64,000 bases of DNA from Periplaneta americana (Eukaryota; Arthropoda; Insecta; Blattodea; Blattidae): NCBI RefSeq assembly GCF_040183065.1, contig NC_091119.1:198322543-198386542 (forward strand), given 5' to 3'. Position numbers and translations under genes: made by a program. The notes under the pieces are model-generated. The model saw nothing but the letters and a program-made list of their open reading frames with translations. It did not search any database and was not told where the DNA came from. Numbering within the stretch: position 1 is the stretch's first letter; each line of letters opens with the position of its first letter. Shown piece by piece: positions 45,455 to 55,385 of the stretch.

Positions 45455-46318
45455 TTACTAGCCGTACCCGTGCGCTCCGCTGCACCTGTTAGAAATAAAT
45501 ATAAAGTAATTACATAATCAAAATAGGACGTTTGATCCAGGGAACATTCGTCTTTGATAGAAGGATAAATCGTTTAATATGTTACATAATTTAAATTTTA
45601 TTTAAATAATTAAAATGCGATCATTTTGGTCCAGAGATCACTCAGAAGTTACTGTAATAACATTATAGCAATATGTCCATCTAGAGAAACTACACTTTCC
45701 AGTGGTGAAATAATAATTAATTATACAAATCTGTTAATTTAGCTTCCGATATTACTTCATACAAACACAGAAACATTCTCTGTAGGCTATGTTTCATAGA
45801 TTTCGATTGTTGTTGTCCAAGACCCCTTATAGACGTAGTCATTTGTTTTTCATTTCATTACACCGCCTTAGATAGCATTGTATTTTAATTTTGAAACGCA
45901 TTTATCTCATTAAATATCAGTCCTATCAAAATTTTGCATGGAATAAAACTTATCGGAAATCATTTTTAAAGAACCTTTGTTATGTAACACATTTCACAAA
46001 AATCAATAATAAGCGAGATATTTCGATTTATTTAATTCAGACCCCCTTATAACCCCCCTTTTAAATAACGTATTTTGAATGTCATATAGCTTAAAATCTA
46101 AGTTACAGCGAACTTAATTTATATTTCAATTTTCATATAAATCGGTTCAGCCATTATCGCGTGAAAAGGTAACAAACATACAGACAGACATACAAACAAA
46201 AATTTCAAAAAAGCGATTTTCGGTTTCAGAGTAGTTAATTATATATGTTAGGACCAATTATTTTTGGAAAATCGAAAATTACCAGAAAAATTTCGGCTAC
46301 AGATTTATTATTAGTATA
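45455..46318 (+). mobile_element. Insertion in the LINE-D 3' region, retro-type end
   Basis: It starts near ACTAGCCGTACCCGTGCGC. Near the end it has ATCGGTTCAGCCATTATCGC followed by AACAAACATACAGACAGACA, a phrase typical of the 3' parts of many insect retro-type repeats. It ends TTATTATTAGTATAGA. The flanks TGTATTATATT (left) and TGTAATATATT (right) may be an 11-bp duplication with one mismatch. No coding frame remains. Repeat B ends in a comparable CGTTCAGCCGTTTTC phrase, so they may be one class. Confidence 0.5.
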
Positions 46319-46418
46319 GATGTAATATATTGCCTTGTATTGTAGTATTGTATTGCTTTGAATTGTATTGTATTGTATTAATTATGTTATATTCATAGCA
46401 TTGTAGTAATTTTCTATC

Positions 46419-46484
46419 ATACTGGTTGAGTGGAAGAGAAGGCCGAATGGCCTTAACTCTGCCAGTTAAAATAAACCATTATTA

Positions 46485-46519
<35 letters not shown>

Positions 46520-46533
46520 ATTATTATTATTAT
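46419..46533 (+). mobile_element. LINE-D 3' terminus with hairpin and (ATT)n
   Basis: CTGGTTGAGTGGAAGAG leads into the perfect hairpin AAGGCC-GAAT-GGCCTT (46439-46454). TAACTCTGCCAGTTAAAATA and ACC(ATT)n follow. The same module ends copies at 50374-50463, 54905-54965 (-) and 55338-55420 (-). This is probably the recognition end for reverse transcription. Confidence 0.8.
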
Positions 46534-47385
46534 ATTGACTTAAAATTTAAATGTAACTTACTATCTTAGTTGTGTGCGGGTAATGAAATATTAGAATGAC
46601 ATGACACAAACATAGCAAAATATTGTTTTTCGCCATTAGTCCATAATATATGTCCTTGGTAGACAAATGATACTTGAAGCTCTGTCGTGATAAGGAAGTC
46701 TTGCAGTTGTGGGAGGCAGATATTGTAGCATTGACATTGCCCCTCGTAATCACTACCTGATGCAATATGATGTAAGCTTAACGTAATTCGAAGATCAAGT
46801 CTCAGATATTGTAACACAATACAACACCTGTCACTGATAGATTAAACAAATTGTTATCATACATATGTCTTATCGATCAGTTCTTTGAGGTACAAAAATG
46901 ATTTCCGTTAACTCTTTCTTTATTTCTGAAATATTTGATTCTATAAATATCTGGGGGATTAACTTTCATTTTTAAACAGTACCTATTGACGCACGTACAA
47001 TTTATATTTAGTTACCGTATCAAAACTATGGTTCCGAAACAGAGTCGTGTACAACCGGTTATGAAAAATAGGAATTATTTATTACTTTTGAACGCCTGGC
47101 GCTGTAGTCAGTATGCAAAGCTCTTCCGTCTCGCGGAATGTCCCAGTGATCGGTCAGACGTCTCCAAAAGCGTACTCGCGAGTAAGCCCCTGAACGGAAC
47201 CGAAGCCAGTACGTAATGAGCGCGCTCCGCCTCACCCATCCCCACCTGTACTGTACTCAATGTTTATGCGCAAACGAAGAGCAGTGGCGGACTGCCATTA
47301 TCACTGTGTTGGTCAGTGTGTTCCACCTTTTCACAATGTCTTCTAATCATGGACGTAGTACATACTGTACAAGGATGAATAGGAA
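46534..47385. other. Unassigned stretch; GC-richer 3' half
   Basis: 46547-46817 holds overlapping minus frames with no motifs. 47085-47290 is GC- and CpG-richer (e.g. TACTCGCGAGTA palindrome) and lies directly upstream of the hAT-like pseudogene, so it may be its leader. Confidence 0.35.
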
Positions 47386-48205
47386 GAGAATTTTTTTTTA
47401 GTTGGGAGAATGTGAAATGCTTAATTTGTTCGAAAATTCTTAAGGGTGTGTTAAAATTCAACATGCGACGTCACTACTCGACTCTTCACAAAGAACTTCA
47501 TACAATTGCAGGCATGTTGGACATGTGAAAATAATTTATTTTGGGGTTATTTGTATAACTGTTGGTTATACATAATAAGCAGTATATTACAAAACGTTTA
47601 CACTTAGTTCGGCACGACAAAAATATAGTTTTTCGTTTAATTTTAGGTCATATGCGTAGGCCTACAAATATGTTGATAAATATAAAACAAGAAAATACAA
47701 ACACAAATCACACACGTGTCCTCAGTCTTAAACAAAAAAAGGGTTTTGCTAACTATGTTTTAGCTTGGAATATTGGAAAATCAATGAAGCCCTTTACAGA
47801 AGAATCATTTGTAAAATCGTGCATACAGGACGTTACTAAAACTCTGTGTTCAGAACAAAGTCAAAGTTCAAGAAAATTAAAATGTTTCCAATAACATTTC
47901 AGAGAAGGAATTTCAAGACTGCAAATGTAATTCAATCTAAAGTCGAAACCGTAATTAACCAGTTTGTGGCTTACTCACTTGCATTGGACGAAAGCACAGA
48001 TAGAAATGACAAAGCTCACCTAGCCATTTTCATCCGAGGAGTTAATGAACATTTTACTATGTCTGAATGTCTTCTAGATCTAATATTACAAAATACAACT
48101 GGAGAAGATCTTTTCCTGGCACTGAAAGGCACAATAGAACAGAAGAGGTTGAATTTGCAAAGGCTTGTGTCTATAGCAACAGACGAGGCTCCAGCTTCAT
48201 AGTAT
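47386..48205 (+). pseudogene. hAT/GTF2IRD2-like transposase-derived pseudogene
   Basis: In order, there is first a BED-type zinc finger, WENVKCLICSKILKGVLK then FNMRRHYSTLHKEL (47403-47500; C-x2-C and H-x4-H). After a stop, a possible intron-like GT...AG gap (about 47526-47651) leads to KKGFANYVLAWNIGKSMKPF and ESFVKSCIQDV (47562-47894). After a frameshift near 47880, VINQFVAYSLALDESTDRND, AHLAIFIRGVNEHF, TTGEDLFLALKG and RLVSIATDEAPA follow (to 48202). This order and wording match GTF2IRD2/ZBED-like proteins derived from hAT transposases. LALDEST holds the first acidic block. The C-terminal half, including the dimerisation domain, is absent. No 8-bp duplication was found. Confidence 0.8.
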
Positions 48206-48566
48206 GTCAAAATAATATAGAAACGTATGATATTTCTTATTCTTTTGATGTTATTATTTGTAAACCTAAGCAGACCGTTGCCGCGATCCCCTACTGATCA
48301 CTCCCATCTGTTGAGGAACTAGTCTCTCCCCCTTCTCTAGCCTTACAGCACACTGTGTTCGGCGGGCAGCATCGAGAGCACGAATGACGATACGCTTTTT
48401 GGAGACCTCTGGGTTTAACGAATATTCGAGTTGTTTTTCACTCTTTGTGGGTGAACGGCTGAGGCAGACCACATAGAGCCATGTAGGAATTCCAAGAGCT
48501 CTCGGAAGAACGCGATTATCCTCATGTAGGCCTACTATTTAATTGATAATTCTTCTCTATCACTAC
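48206..48566. other. Unassigned stretch
   Basis: No recognised element. The minus frame 48266-48472 has no motif. One TAGGCCTA lies near 48526. Confidence 0.3.
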
Positions 48567-48675
48567 AATCAATCATCCATCCATTGACTCATTGATTCAT
48601 TCATCCATCGATTCGTTAATTGATTCACTGATTGGTTCATTCATTCTTTCATTAATTGATTCATTCATTCATTTA
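48567..48675. repeat. Degenerate (TCAT/TGAT)n repeat
   Basis: Imperfect tetranucleotides such as ATCCATCCATTGACTCATTG and TTCATTCATTC over about 110 bp. Confidence 0.8.
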
Positions 48676-49180
48676 GGTTTTTCAAACTTTTCCTCATTTT
48701 GTAAAAAGCACTTCCCAACCTTGTATCTAACGTTATATACTATTTTCTAATAGTTTGCATATTAAATAATTTCATTTTTGCACGAACGTGTGTGTTTTTT
48801 TTTTGCAGTAGTTACAGCTATTGTTGTTAGCCTTGAAAGTTAGAATTCCCGCACAGAAACTTGCTGCTGGGAAAACCATTCTTCATAACATAAAACTGTA
48901 CTGAAATAAATCCATTACAGTGCACTTATTGTTACTTAGTTGTCATTACAGTGCAGTTTTGTGAAGGTTATGGAATAATACTGCTCTAAATTTTGAATGC
49001 AAAATATATTGTATTTGTAATTTTAAAAATATGATCGTGCAAAAAACGTTGTACAATACACGTTTGTGGAGTGCATTACAAAATGTCGGAAATTAAAAAA
49101 TTCGCTCTGCTTATTTTTCAAACTCTTCCTCGATTTTGTAAAAAGCACTTTCGTATCTTGATCGTAATATACTATTAATT
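48676..49180 (+). repeat. Diverged family-A cousin: tail, spacer, whole unit
   Basis: 48676-48750 is a tail (TTCAAACTTTTCCTC, ATTTTGTAAAAAGCACTT). A spacer of about 30 bp follows, then a unit from TTTTTGCACGAACG (about 48778) to an inverse TCGTGCAAAAAACG (about 49036). The unit has its own tail, GTACAATACACG, TCGGAAATTAAAAAATTCGC and TTTTGTAAAAAGCACTTTCG (to about 49170). The layout of paired ends plus tail equals family A, at much lower identity. The two tails show a head-to-tail pair with the first unit mostly deleted. Confidence 0.6.
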
Positions 49181-49623
49181 ACTTAACCTTTCCAATAGTT
49201 CAGTAAAATAACTTGCACACGGTAATATGCACAACGTAAGGAAGGATCTTAGTTTGCAAAAATCGTAAAACGTAATAATAGGATAGCGTGTCTTGTCTTC
49301 TGAAAATTCCGTATACTGTATACTGTAAATATAACGTCTTTTGCGAGTGAAGGTATGTTTGTAGGTATTTCTTTTAACAAAGTTCCAGTAACCAGATAGT
49401 AGTTCCAAAAAAGTAATCTTTACGTTAAGTTTCAGTAAAGTGTTCTGACGTATTCATTCATTTATTTTATTCCATAGATCTTACATGACCAATGAAGCTT
49501 TAAGATGTGGAACATGTTAACATTTTACAATATTACAATTACAATTTTTACAAATTTTTATAGTTTTACAATTTAGTAATTTTCTACAATTTTTACAATT
49601 TTGTACAATTTTTTTACATTTTG
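49181..49623. other. Unassigned; possible antisense LINE 3' end at 49440-49510
   Basis: On the minus strand ACATGTTCCACATCTTAAAG followed by GATCTATGGAATAAAATAAA TG resembles a LINE 3' terminus with a poly(A) signal. It could belong to LINE-E upstream at 50530-51560, but the link is an inference. 49510-49620 is (T)nACAATT-like simple sequence. Confidence 0.35.
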
Positions 49624-49862
49624 GCGAGATGTAGTGAGATGAGATGAGGTCCGAGGATTAGCCAAAATATTATCCGGCATTTGCCTTTTCGGTGGGGGAA
49701 ACCTCGGAAAAACCCAACCAGGTAATCAAATCAAAGGGGTTGATGCCAAGGACTCGCCATAGACCATCTGGCTTCAGTCCCACGGCTGGGGAAAACCTCC
49801 GAAGAAACCAAAGTCCAAAGGGGGATCCAACCCAAGCCCGAACGCAGCTCCGGATCAGCAGT
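49624..49862 (-). mobile_element. SINE-4, antisense, head truncated
   Basis: On the minus strand it has CTGCTGATCCGGAGCTGCGT, then CGGGCTTGGGTTGGATCC (box-B-like) and two CGGAGGTTTTCCCC/CGAGGTTTTTCC-like body blocks. These are as in the copies at 10930 and 32266. The box A part is replaced by a (TATG)n tract at 49861-49899. Confidence 0.7.
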
Positions 49863-49899
49863 ATGTATGTATGTAGCCTATGTATGTATGTATGTATGT
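49861..49899. repeat. (GTAT)n microsatellite
   Basis: GTAT units with one interruption (GTAGCCTAT), at the truncated head of SINE-4. Confidence 0.9.
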
Positions 49900-50269
49900 A
49901 ATTTTATATTTAATTTTCTAAGCTCGCAAGAATTAGGCCTACATAATATGCAGTCCCTGAAGTAGTATCAGCGCGTTGTGTTATATCCCCACTAATCTAT
50001 ATGAAGTTTTCAGTATGGAAGTTGAATAATATGGACGATAACGGACATTCTTGTCTGTCTCATAAATTTACTCCCTGCGAGCTTAACATTTAGTGACTTA
50101 TCTAGAGATATCGGTGAAAATATTAGTTGTATATCATCGCATGATTTTGTAGTGCACCGTGTAGACAAAGATCTTTTTGTTATCGAAGAACATTCAAGCA
50201 TGAGTAATATTACATAATATTTGTGTATACATATAATGGTATTTAAATGACATACTGAAATACATTTTA
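49900..50269. other. Unassigned stretch
   Basis: No recognised coding or repeat signal. One TAGGCCTA lies near 49935. Confidence 0.3.
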
Positions 50270-50372
50270 AGGGGTTAGGTACAGCTTACAGCAGTAAAAT
50301 TTTGGAAATATTGACCATTTTTTACCTCCATTACTGTATGTATGTAGTGTTTTTTTGTAACGCAGTTTTACA
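50270..50372 (+). mobile_element. TTAAGGGG-type element end, truncated
   Basis: TTAAGGGGTTAGGTACAGC at about 50269 has the same first eight bases as the TTAA elements at 16352 and 44106. The right end is absent, because the LINE-D terminus at 50374 replaces it. Confidence 0.4.
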
Positions 50373-50373
50373 C

Positions 50374-50463
50374 CTGGTTGAGTGTTAGAGAAGGCCGCAT
50401 GGCCTTAACTCTGCCAGGTGAAATAAACCATTATTATTATTATTATTTTTATTATTATTATTA
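50374..50463 (+). mobile_element. LINE-D 3' terminus, severely truncated copy
   Basis: Only about 90 bp: CTGGTTGAGTGTTAGAG, hairpin AAGGCC-GCAT-GGCCTT (50391-50406), TAACTCTGCCAGGTGAAATA, AACC(ATT)n. It abuts the antisense LINE-E coding region at the microsatellite. Confidence 0.75.
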
Positions 50464-51560
50464 CGAGTATAGTAATTATGAATATCAGTGCACGATTTGT
50501 AATGTTCAGTATTATTCCTAACATGTAGGAGATATGCCAAGACAAACATGGACGGTACAGTAAGAATACCTTAGTTAACAAAGAGCGGTCGACAGTGTTC
50601 TCTAACACCAGCTCCACATAAATAATCCTAACAGCTTTCTTCTGCAAAAGTAGAAATCTTTTAGTTGAAAAATAGTTGCCCCACAACAAGATTCCATAAT
50701 TTAGGTGGCTGTGAATAAATCCATAATTTACCGTGATTATTGTTTCAGCTGCCACGCTATGATTAATATGTGAAGTCCAACCCATGCCGGGTTCAAGATA
50801 AATACCAAGAAACTTAGTTGAATCATTAGAATTTCCATTACATCTAAGATTAAATTTAATATCATTGACTTTATCTAGGTTGAGAGAAAGAGAATTTGCA
50901 TTGTAGCACTCTATTACAATGTTAGTCAAATGACCTAGTTTTATATTATAAAGTTCTTCGTTACTGAGATTAATATTAACTAGATCATCAGCATACAAGT
51001 AGGTTTGAAAACATTCATCTTGAATATTAGCAGGAAGGTTATTAATATAAATAATGAATAAGGGACCTAGTACTGACCCTTGTGGAACACCATGCTTAAT
51101 TAATTTGTATTCAGACTTATTACGTTCATTGATATACACTGACTAAAATGTATTAGTAAGATACGAGTTTAATAAATAAAGGGACGAATTATTAAATCCA
51201 TAAAACTTCAACTTTTGCAGAAGTATTGTGTGTGATAGGCCTACTATATCAAAAGCTTTCGTCATGTTAAACAATCTACGTAAAACTGTGTCACCATGTT
51301 CAAGATATTCAAAACTACGTTTAAGAAAGTACTACAAGACTTTAGAAAATCGTACTGAGATTTAGAAAATAATGCATAATCTTGAAAATAGTTATAAATT
51401 TGTTTTTATTAAGGTTTCAAATAGCTTAGAAACAACTGGTAAGATACTAATAGGTATATAATTCCCTAAATCACTTCTGTTGTCCCATATTAAGAAGAAC
51501 TTGTCTATTGGATCCGCTATCAACAATCCTGAAAAATAGCACTATTTTTTTAATTGTAAC
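50464..51560 (-). pseudogene. LINE-E: Jockey-like reverse transcriptase relic
   Basis: On the minus strand the frame at 51139-50405 holds HGVPQGSVLGPLFIIYINNL at residues 16-35, catalytic YADD at 49-52 and FLGIYLE at 110-116. These are the GxPQGS, palm and thumb signatures of non-LTR polymerases. Upstream, beyond an in-frame stop (near 51146), LFNMTKAFDIVG (about 51260-51290) is the DxxKAFD region; the first catalytic Asp reads N. Downstream, after a frameshift near 50590, GILTVPSMFVLAYLLHVRNN and CTDIHNYYTRN continue to the microsatellite. Domain order and wording fit the Jockey clade. The endonuclease is missing, and the element is dead. Confidence 0.85.
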
Positions 51561-51656
51561 ATCTGTATTCAACTTACAGTAATAGAAGACCTTAAAAGAT
51601 TTTGTGGAACAGAAATTACACTGATGTTGTCATGGAAATGATTACACCATATAAAA

Positions 51657-52304
51657 AATAGTAATATGCGTTACAAGAGCGGTATGTTGAAGTTTTCATG
51701 TTCGAGGAAAAGTTTGAAAAAGCGAAACGTATTTTGTGCGAAGATCGTTTATTACATACCTGAAAGAGGAATTTCTAATTAGTTGCAATGAAATCTTCAT
51801 CTTGGTTTCTGTTCAATGACGGAAAATTTGCAAAACAAAAATATCTATCTTCAACATTGTTGCTTTAAAATGTTTTCTGTGTTTACTATACTCCAGCAGG
51901 CCGTGATATACGTCTGTCTTCCCCCCCCCCCCCAGTCTATGATGAGTCTGGAACCTTGTTGATTTTTTCACGGCTTCCTTAATGTTACTTGCATCACGAA
52001 TGCAGTAACTTTAGTGGAGTTGTAGAGTTACTTAATTTTTGCAAATAATTAAAAACAATAATTAGCAGTGCAATTTAGGTGAAATTGCAGTGGTAAGTTT
52101 CCAATTTATAATTATTACTATATTGAACGTCTCTAAAAATAATATGTTAAAAGCCTAAAGCAGTAAAATCAATATGTCACTTAAGCGGTAAGAAGAAGGA
52201 AATTGTTATGTGTGTTAGGTTGGGAATACTGAATGTGGAATTTTAGACTTTTCGCGGATTGGTTTTGTGCGGAAACCAAGCAAATACGCACGATCTCGCA
52301 CAAA
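51657..52304 (-). repeat. Family A copy 5, inverted, with internal deletion
   Basis: It matches 27930-28635 but lacks about 65 bp between AAGCGAAACGT and ATTTTGTGCGAAGATCG, so half of the tail hairpin is gone. The middle tract is C13. No duplication at the ends. Confidence 0.85.
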
Positions 52305-52519
52305 ACAATGTGAACGAGTTCATTTTTTTACTAAGGAGAAGTCCTCATATACTTGAAAGGAGTTTATTGTAACCCATGGAGTGGTTTTAATACAGTAATA
52401 GTACCTCGTCGCTACATAAACCATGCACGAGTTTAAGAGAATCTAAAGAGGGATGATGGATATTTTGAACGTGTCGGGCAACTGGCGATACACCGGTACG
52501 GTATAAGATTAGCAAGCGG

Positions 52520-52700
52520 TACTTGTTCCCAAGGTTGAGCTGGGCGTGGTTTGGAATCCGTATGGACCCATTACTTGTTTTTTTATTGTCCATGTTTTTG
52601 CCAACTGTCAAGCGAATTTCAGGTAAACCAGTCGCGAATCCATGGACTCTTATCCAAAATGCCATCTCGCTTTCACCAATTCCGTGGACTCTGACACAAC
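52520..52700 (+). mobile_element. SINE-4 relic
   Basis: GGGCGTGGTTTGGAATCCG is the decayed box-B area. TTTTTGCCAACTGTCAAGCG, TCGCGAATCCATGGACTC and CATCTCGCTTTCACCAATTCC follow, collinear with the copy at 10930 but more diverged. The head is missing. Confidence 0.65.
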
Positions 52701-52850
52701 CCCATACAAGTCTTCGGCAACTATACCCCCTCTGCCTCAAATTACTCTTTCGTCACTAGAAATATCGTACACTTGTTTTAGGGAGGTCAGAATATAGAGG
52801 GTGGTCACCGGCGTTTTTACTGAGCTTGATGATCGTGTGATTGTATAGGG

Positions 52851-53327
52851 TAAAGGTTGGTAATATTGTGATACTAATAATATTATGGTAGTTCTTTTTG
52901 AGAATGTTTTAACATTTTACTGAGCGAGAGGAAGATCGATTTTTTGCTTCAACGTATTAAGGGAATGTTCGTGGACAAGTTTCTGCACAAAACCGGCACT
53001 TCTCTCGCTCAGTAAAATTGTAAAAAAAAAAAAAAATTGTAGGTTATTTTACGACGCTTTATCAACATCTTTGGTTATTTAGCGTCTGAATGAGATGAAG
53101 GTGATAATGCCGGTGAAATGAGTCCGGGGTCCGGCACCGAAAGTTACCCAGCATTTGCTCATATTGGATTGAGGGAAAACCCCGGAAAAACCTCAACCAG
53201 GTAGCTTGCCCCGACCGGGAATCGAACCCGGACCACCTGATTTCGCGGCCAGACGCGCTGACCGTAAAAAAATTCTCAAAAAGAACTATCATAATATTAT
53301 TAGTATTACAATATTACCAACCTTTAC
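52851..53327. mobile_element. Inverted-repeat element hosting SINE-3
   Basis: Outer arms of about 55 bp, 52851-52905 and 53272-53327, are inverted (TAAAGGTTGGTAATATTGTG... and ...CAATATTACCAACCTTTA). A second inner pair, ACATTTTACTGAGCGAGAG (52912-52930) and CTCTCGCTCAGTAAAATTGT (53001-53020), forms another stem. SINE-3 occupies 53040-53265. It is non-coding. Confidence 0.65.
53040..53265 (-). mobile_element. SINE-3, antisense, 5' end truncated
   Basis: On the minus strand it runs from ACGGTCAGCGCGTCTGGCC through box-B-like GGGTTCGATTCCCGGTCGGG and the CTGGTTGAGGTTTTTCCGGG body to GCGTCGTAAAATAACCT. The first bases (CACCTGTGGAGTA) are missing compared with 60916. Confidence 0.88.
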
Positions 53328-53404
53328 TGTATGGAATAAATTAAAGATCATTATGCATATTGCATTACGAGTTTTAATTTTTATTTTATTTTATTTGTAT
53401 CCTT

Positions 53405-53545
53405 TAGCCTATGTTGCTGGTTGCATCGGCCCGCTGCCGCTAAGGAGCACTGCTATATCACCATTAAATCGAGAAAAATTCGTTCCGGCACCGGGAATCG
53501 AACCCGGGACCTCTCAGCTCTGCGCGCTGAGGGCTCTTTTCCAAC
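53405..53545 (-). mobile_element. SINE-5 fragment, antisense
   Basis: The minus strand has AGAGGTCCCGGGTTCGATTC (box-B-like, perfect 5-bp T stem), CCGGTGCCGGAACGAATTTT and a further tail. The box A half is lost. A second copy is at 53755-53840. Confidence 0.6.
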
Positions 53546-53754
53546 TTCCAATATTGTTGCAGGTTACATCGTTACAAGAACACTTTGCTTATTTCCAAAA
53601 TGCTGTGTATTGCAAAGTTGATTCCAAAGTGATTCTTTTTAAACAATTTTTTGAAATCAAAAATAGACGTATTACTAATGATGTACCGAAGTATAATATT
53701 TCCGTGCAGAAATTCTGCATTACCATATAGTGAAGAATGGGTAGAACGGAGAAA

Positions 53755-53840
53755 AATTCTCTCCGGCACCGGGAATCGAACCCGGGTTTTCAGCTCTACG
53801 TGCTAACGCTTTATCCACTAAGCCACACCTGATTGCAGTT
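53755..53840 (-). mobile_element. SINE-5 head, antisense
   Basis: The minus strand shows AGGTGTGGCTTAGTGGATAA (box A-like), an anticodon-like arm and CCCGGGTTCGATTCCCGG (T arm), ending CCGGAGAGAATTTTTC. The spacing suits a tRNA, but the arms between are imperfect, so a SINE head is preferred over a gene. Confidence 0.6.
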
Positions 53841-54078
53841 CCGATGCGGGATTGAACTGGAAAGAACATGTTGCCAGGATGCCCTCCAACCTTTTCCCAA
53901 AATTGATCTTACGATTTACTCCCAGAGGCCGAAGAAGCGCTGGATAGAGACCATAACAGACCCTTAGGTCTAATACGTGAAATTGTTATGATGATTATTT
54001 AATACAGGAAATATGTACGTATGTCAAAAGACCCCTTTAAAGAGTGAGAATTTCCTATACTGTTAAGCTGGTTGTATG

Positions 54079-54511
54079 CAGGGTGTTTGAGAAATACTTT
54101 GACAAACCTTGGGGGCATGTTCCTTACACCAAAACATGGAAAAAAGTTCATATAAACATATCTCCGAAAATCCTTACTTTTTTAGTTATTAATGAAAGAA
54201 CATAATGAAACATCTGTTAGATATTGTTACCTTGGCAGCAAGTGATGTAACTTTAATCAATTCAGAAACTCATAACAAATGTTCAAAATGTTCTCCTCTT
54301 GTTTCCACTTTCATTGTTATGAGTTTCTGAATTGATTAAAGTTGCAACACTTGCTGTCAAGCTAACAATATCTAACATGTTTCATTGTGTTCTTTCTTTA
54401 ATAACTAAAAAACTAAGGATTTTCGGACATAGGTTTATATGAACTTCCTTTATTGTTTTGGTGTGAGGAACATGCCCCCAAGGTTTGTCGAAGTATTTCT
54501 GAAACACCCTG
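54079..54511. mobile_element. 433-bp palindromic MITE
   Basis: The left arm CAGGGTGTTTGAGAAATACT and right arm AGTATTTCTGAAACACCCTG are inverted, and about 190-200 bp on each side pair (GGGGGCATGTTCCT, CGGAAAATCCTTA-like, TTCAGAAACTCATAACAA). The unpaired centre is about 40 bp. TA follows on the right; on the left TG stands in its place, probably a mutated TA. It is non-coding. Confidence 0.85.
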
Positions 54512-54513
54512 TA

Positions 54514-54904
54514 CACGATGTTTTGTCAAATTCAACGCTTCATAAGACTTGCCAATACTTCACAAGTTTTGACTTTAAAAGCCTTTTATTGTCTTCAAAG
54601 TAAATGAGAACATGTTCTAATTGGACAAAGACTTGACAATTTTTGACCTATGTGAATCGAAAATATTAAGGTCCAAAAACTATAGAAATTTATGGCGTCC
54701 GAGAGAAGTTGTTTGTGAGTTATTTCAATTATATGAATTGAACCCATGTACGCCGTGGAATACCACATCAGAATGAAGAAAAATAATGCGTATGAGAAAA
54801 TTGCAAGGCAGATATTTCTAACAAGTACCAATGCATTTTTTTTTTTAATCAAGGAGACAAGATTTCTTGTAAAGTAGAATATTTTATGTTTGTACAATGT
54901 TTTA
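54514..54904. other. Unassigned stretch
   Basis: No coding similarity. The minus frame 54595-54978 is AT-driven and runs into the LINE-D terminus. Confidence 0.3.
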
Positions 54905-54965
54905 TTTTCGCTGGCAGAATTAAGGTCATAAGACCTTCTTTTCCACTCAACCAGCCTTAAGCAAT
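54905..54965 (-). mobile_element. LINE-D 3' terminus, antisense, covarying hairpin
   Basis: The minus strand reads CTGGTTGAGTGGAAAAG, then hairpin AAGGTC-TTAT-GACCTT (54922-54937), TAATTCTGCCAGCGAAAATA. The stem differs from other copies by paired changes that keep it perfect. No (ATT)n tail is present. Confidence 0.7.
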
Positions 54966-55057
54966 ACAGTAGCGACATACATATTTAAATTACTAATATT
55001 TACAATACGCTAAAGGTTCTCCAGCATTATTCTTCAGTTAAATTTTAACGACTAGTA

Positions 55058-55271
55058 GGGGAGAGTCGGGTAGTATCGGACATCGGGTAATAGCGGACAG
55101 TGAATTTCTTTCATCTACCACACGATGATAGTACCTGATTGACATGGTTACGTTTCTGTGATGTCGCATAGAGAAACGTAACCATGTCATTCAGGTACTA
55201 CCATATGGTGGTAGATGAAAGAAACGCACTGCCCGATATTACCCGATGTCCGATACTACCCGACTCTCCTC
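55058..55271. mobile_element. 214-bp palindromic MITE
   Basis: The arms of about 100 bp start GGGGAGAGTCGGGTAGTATC, with CGGACATCGGGTAAT and TTTCTTTCATCTACCA further in, and are inverted on the right (GATACTACCCGACTCTCCTC). TA lies outside both ends (55056-55057 and 55272-55273). The centre is a short run near 55152-55165. It is non-coding; the TA flank implies mariner/Tc1-type mobilisation. Confidence 0.85.
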
Positions 55272-55337
55272 TATGTATTTAATTTGAGATAAAGCCTACA
55301 TGAAAAAGTAATAATTTATGAGCTATAACTCAATTCA

Positions 55338-55340
55338 GTT

Positions 55341-55385
<45 letters not shown>

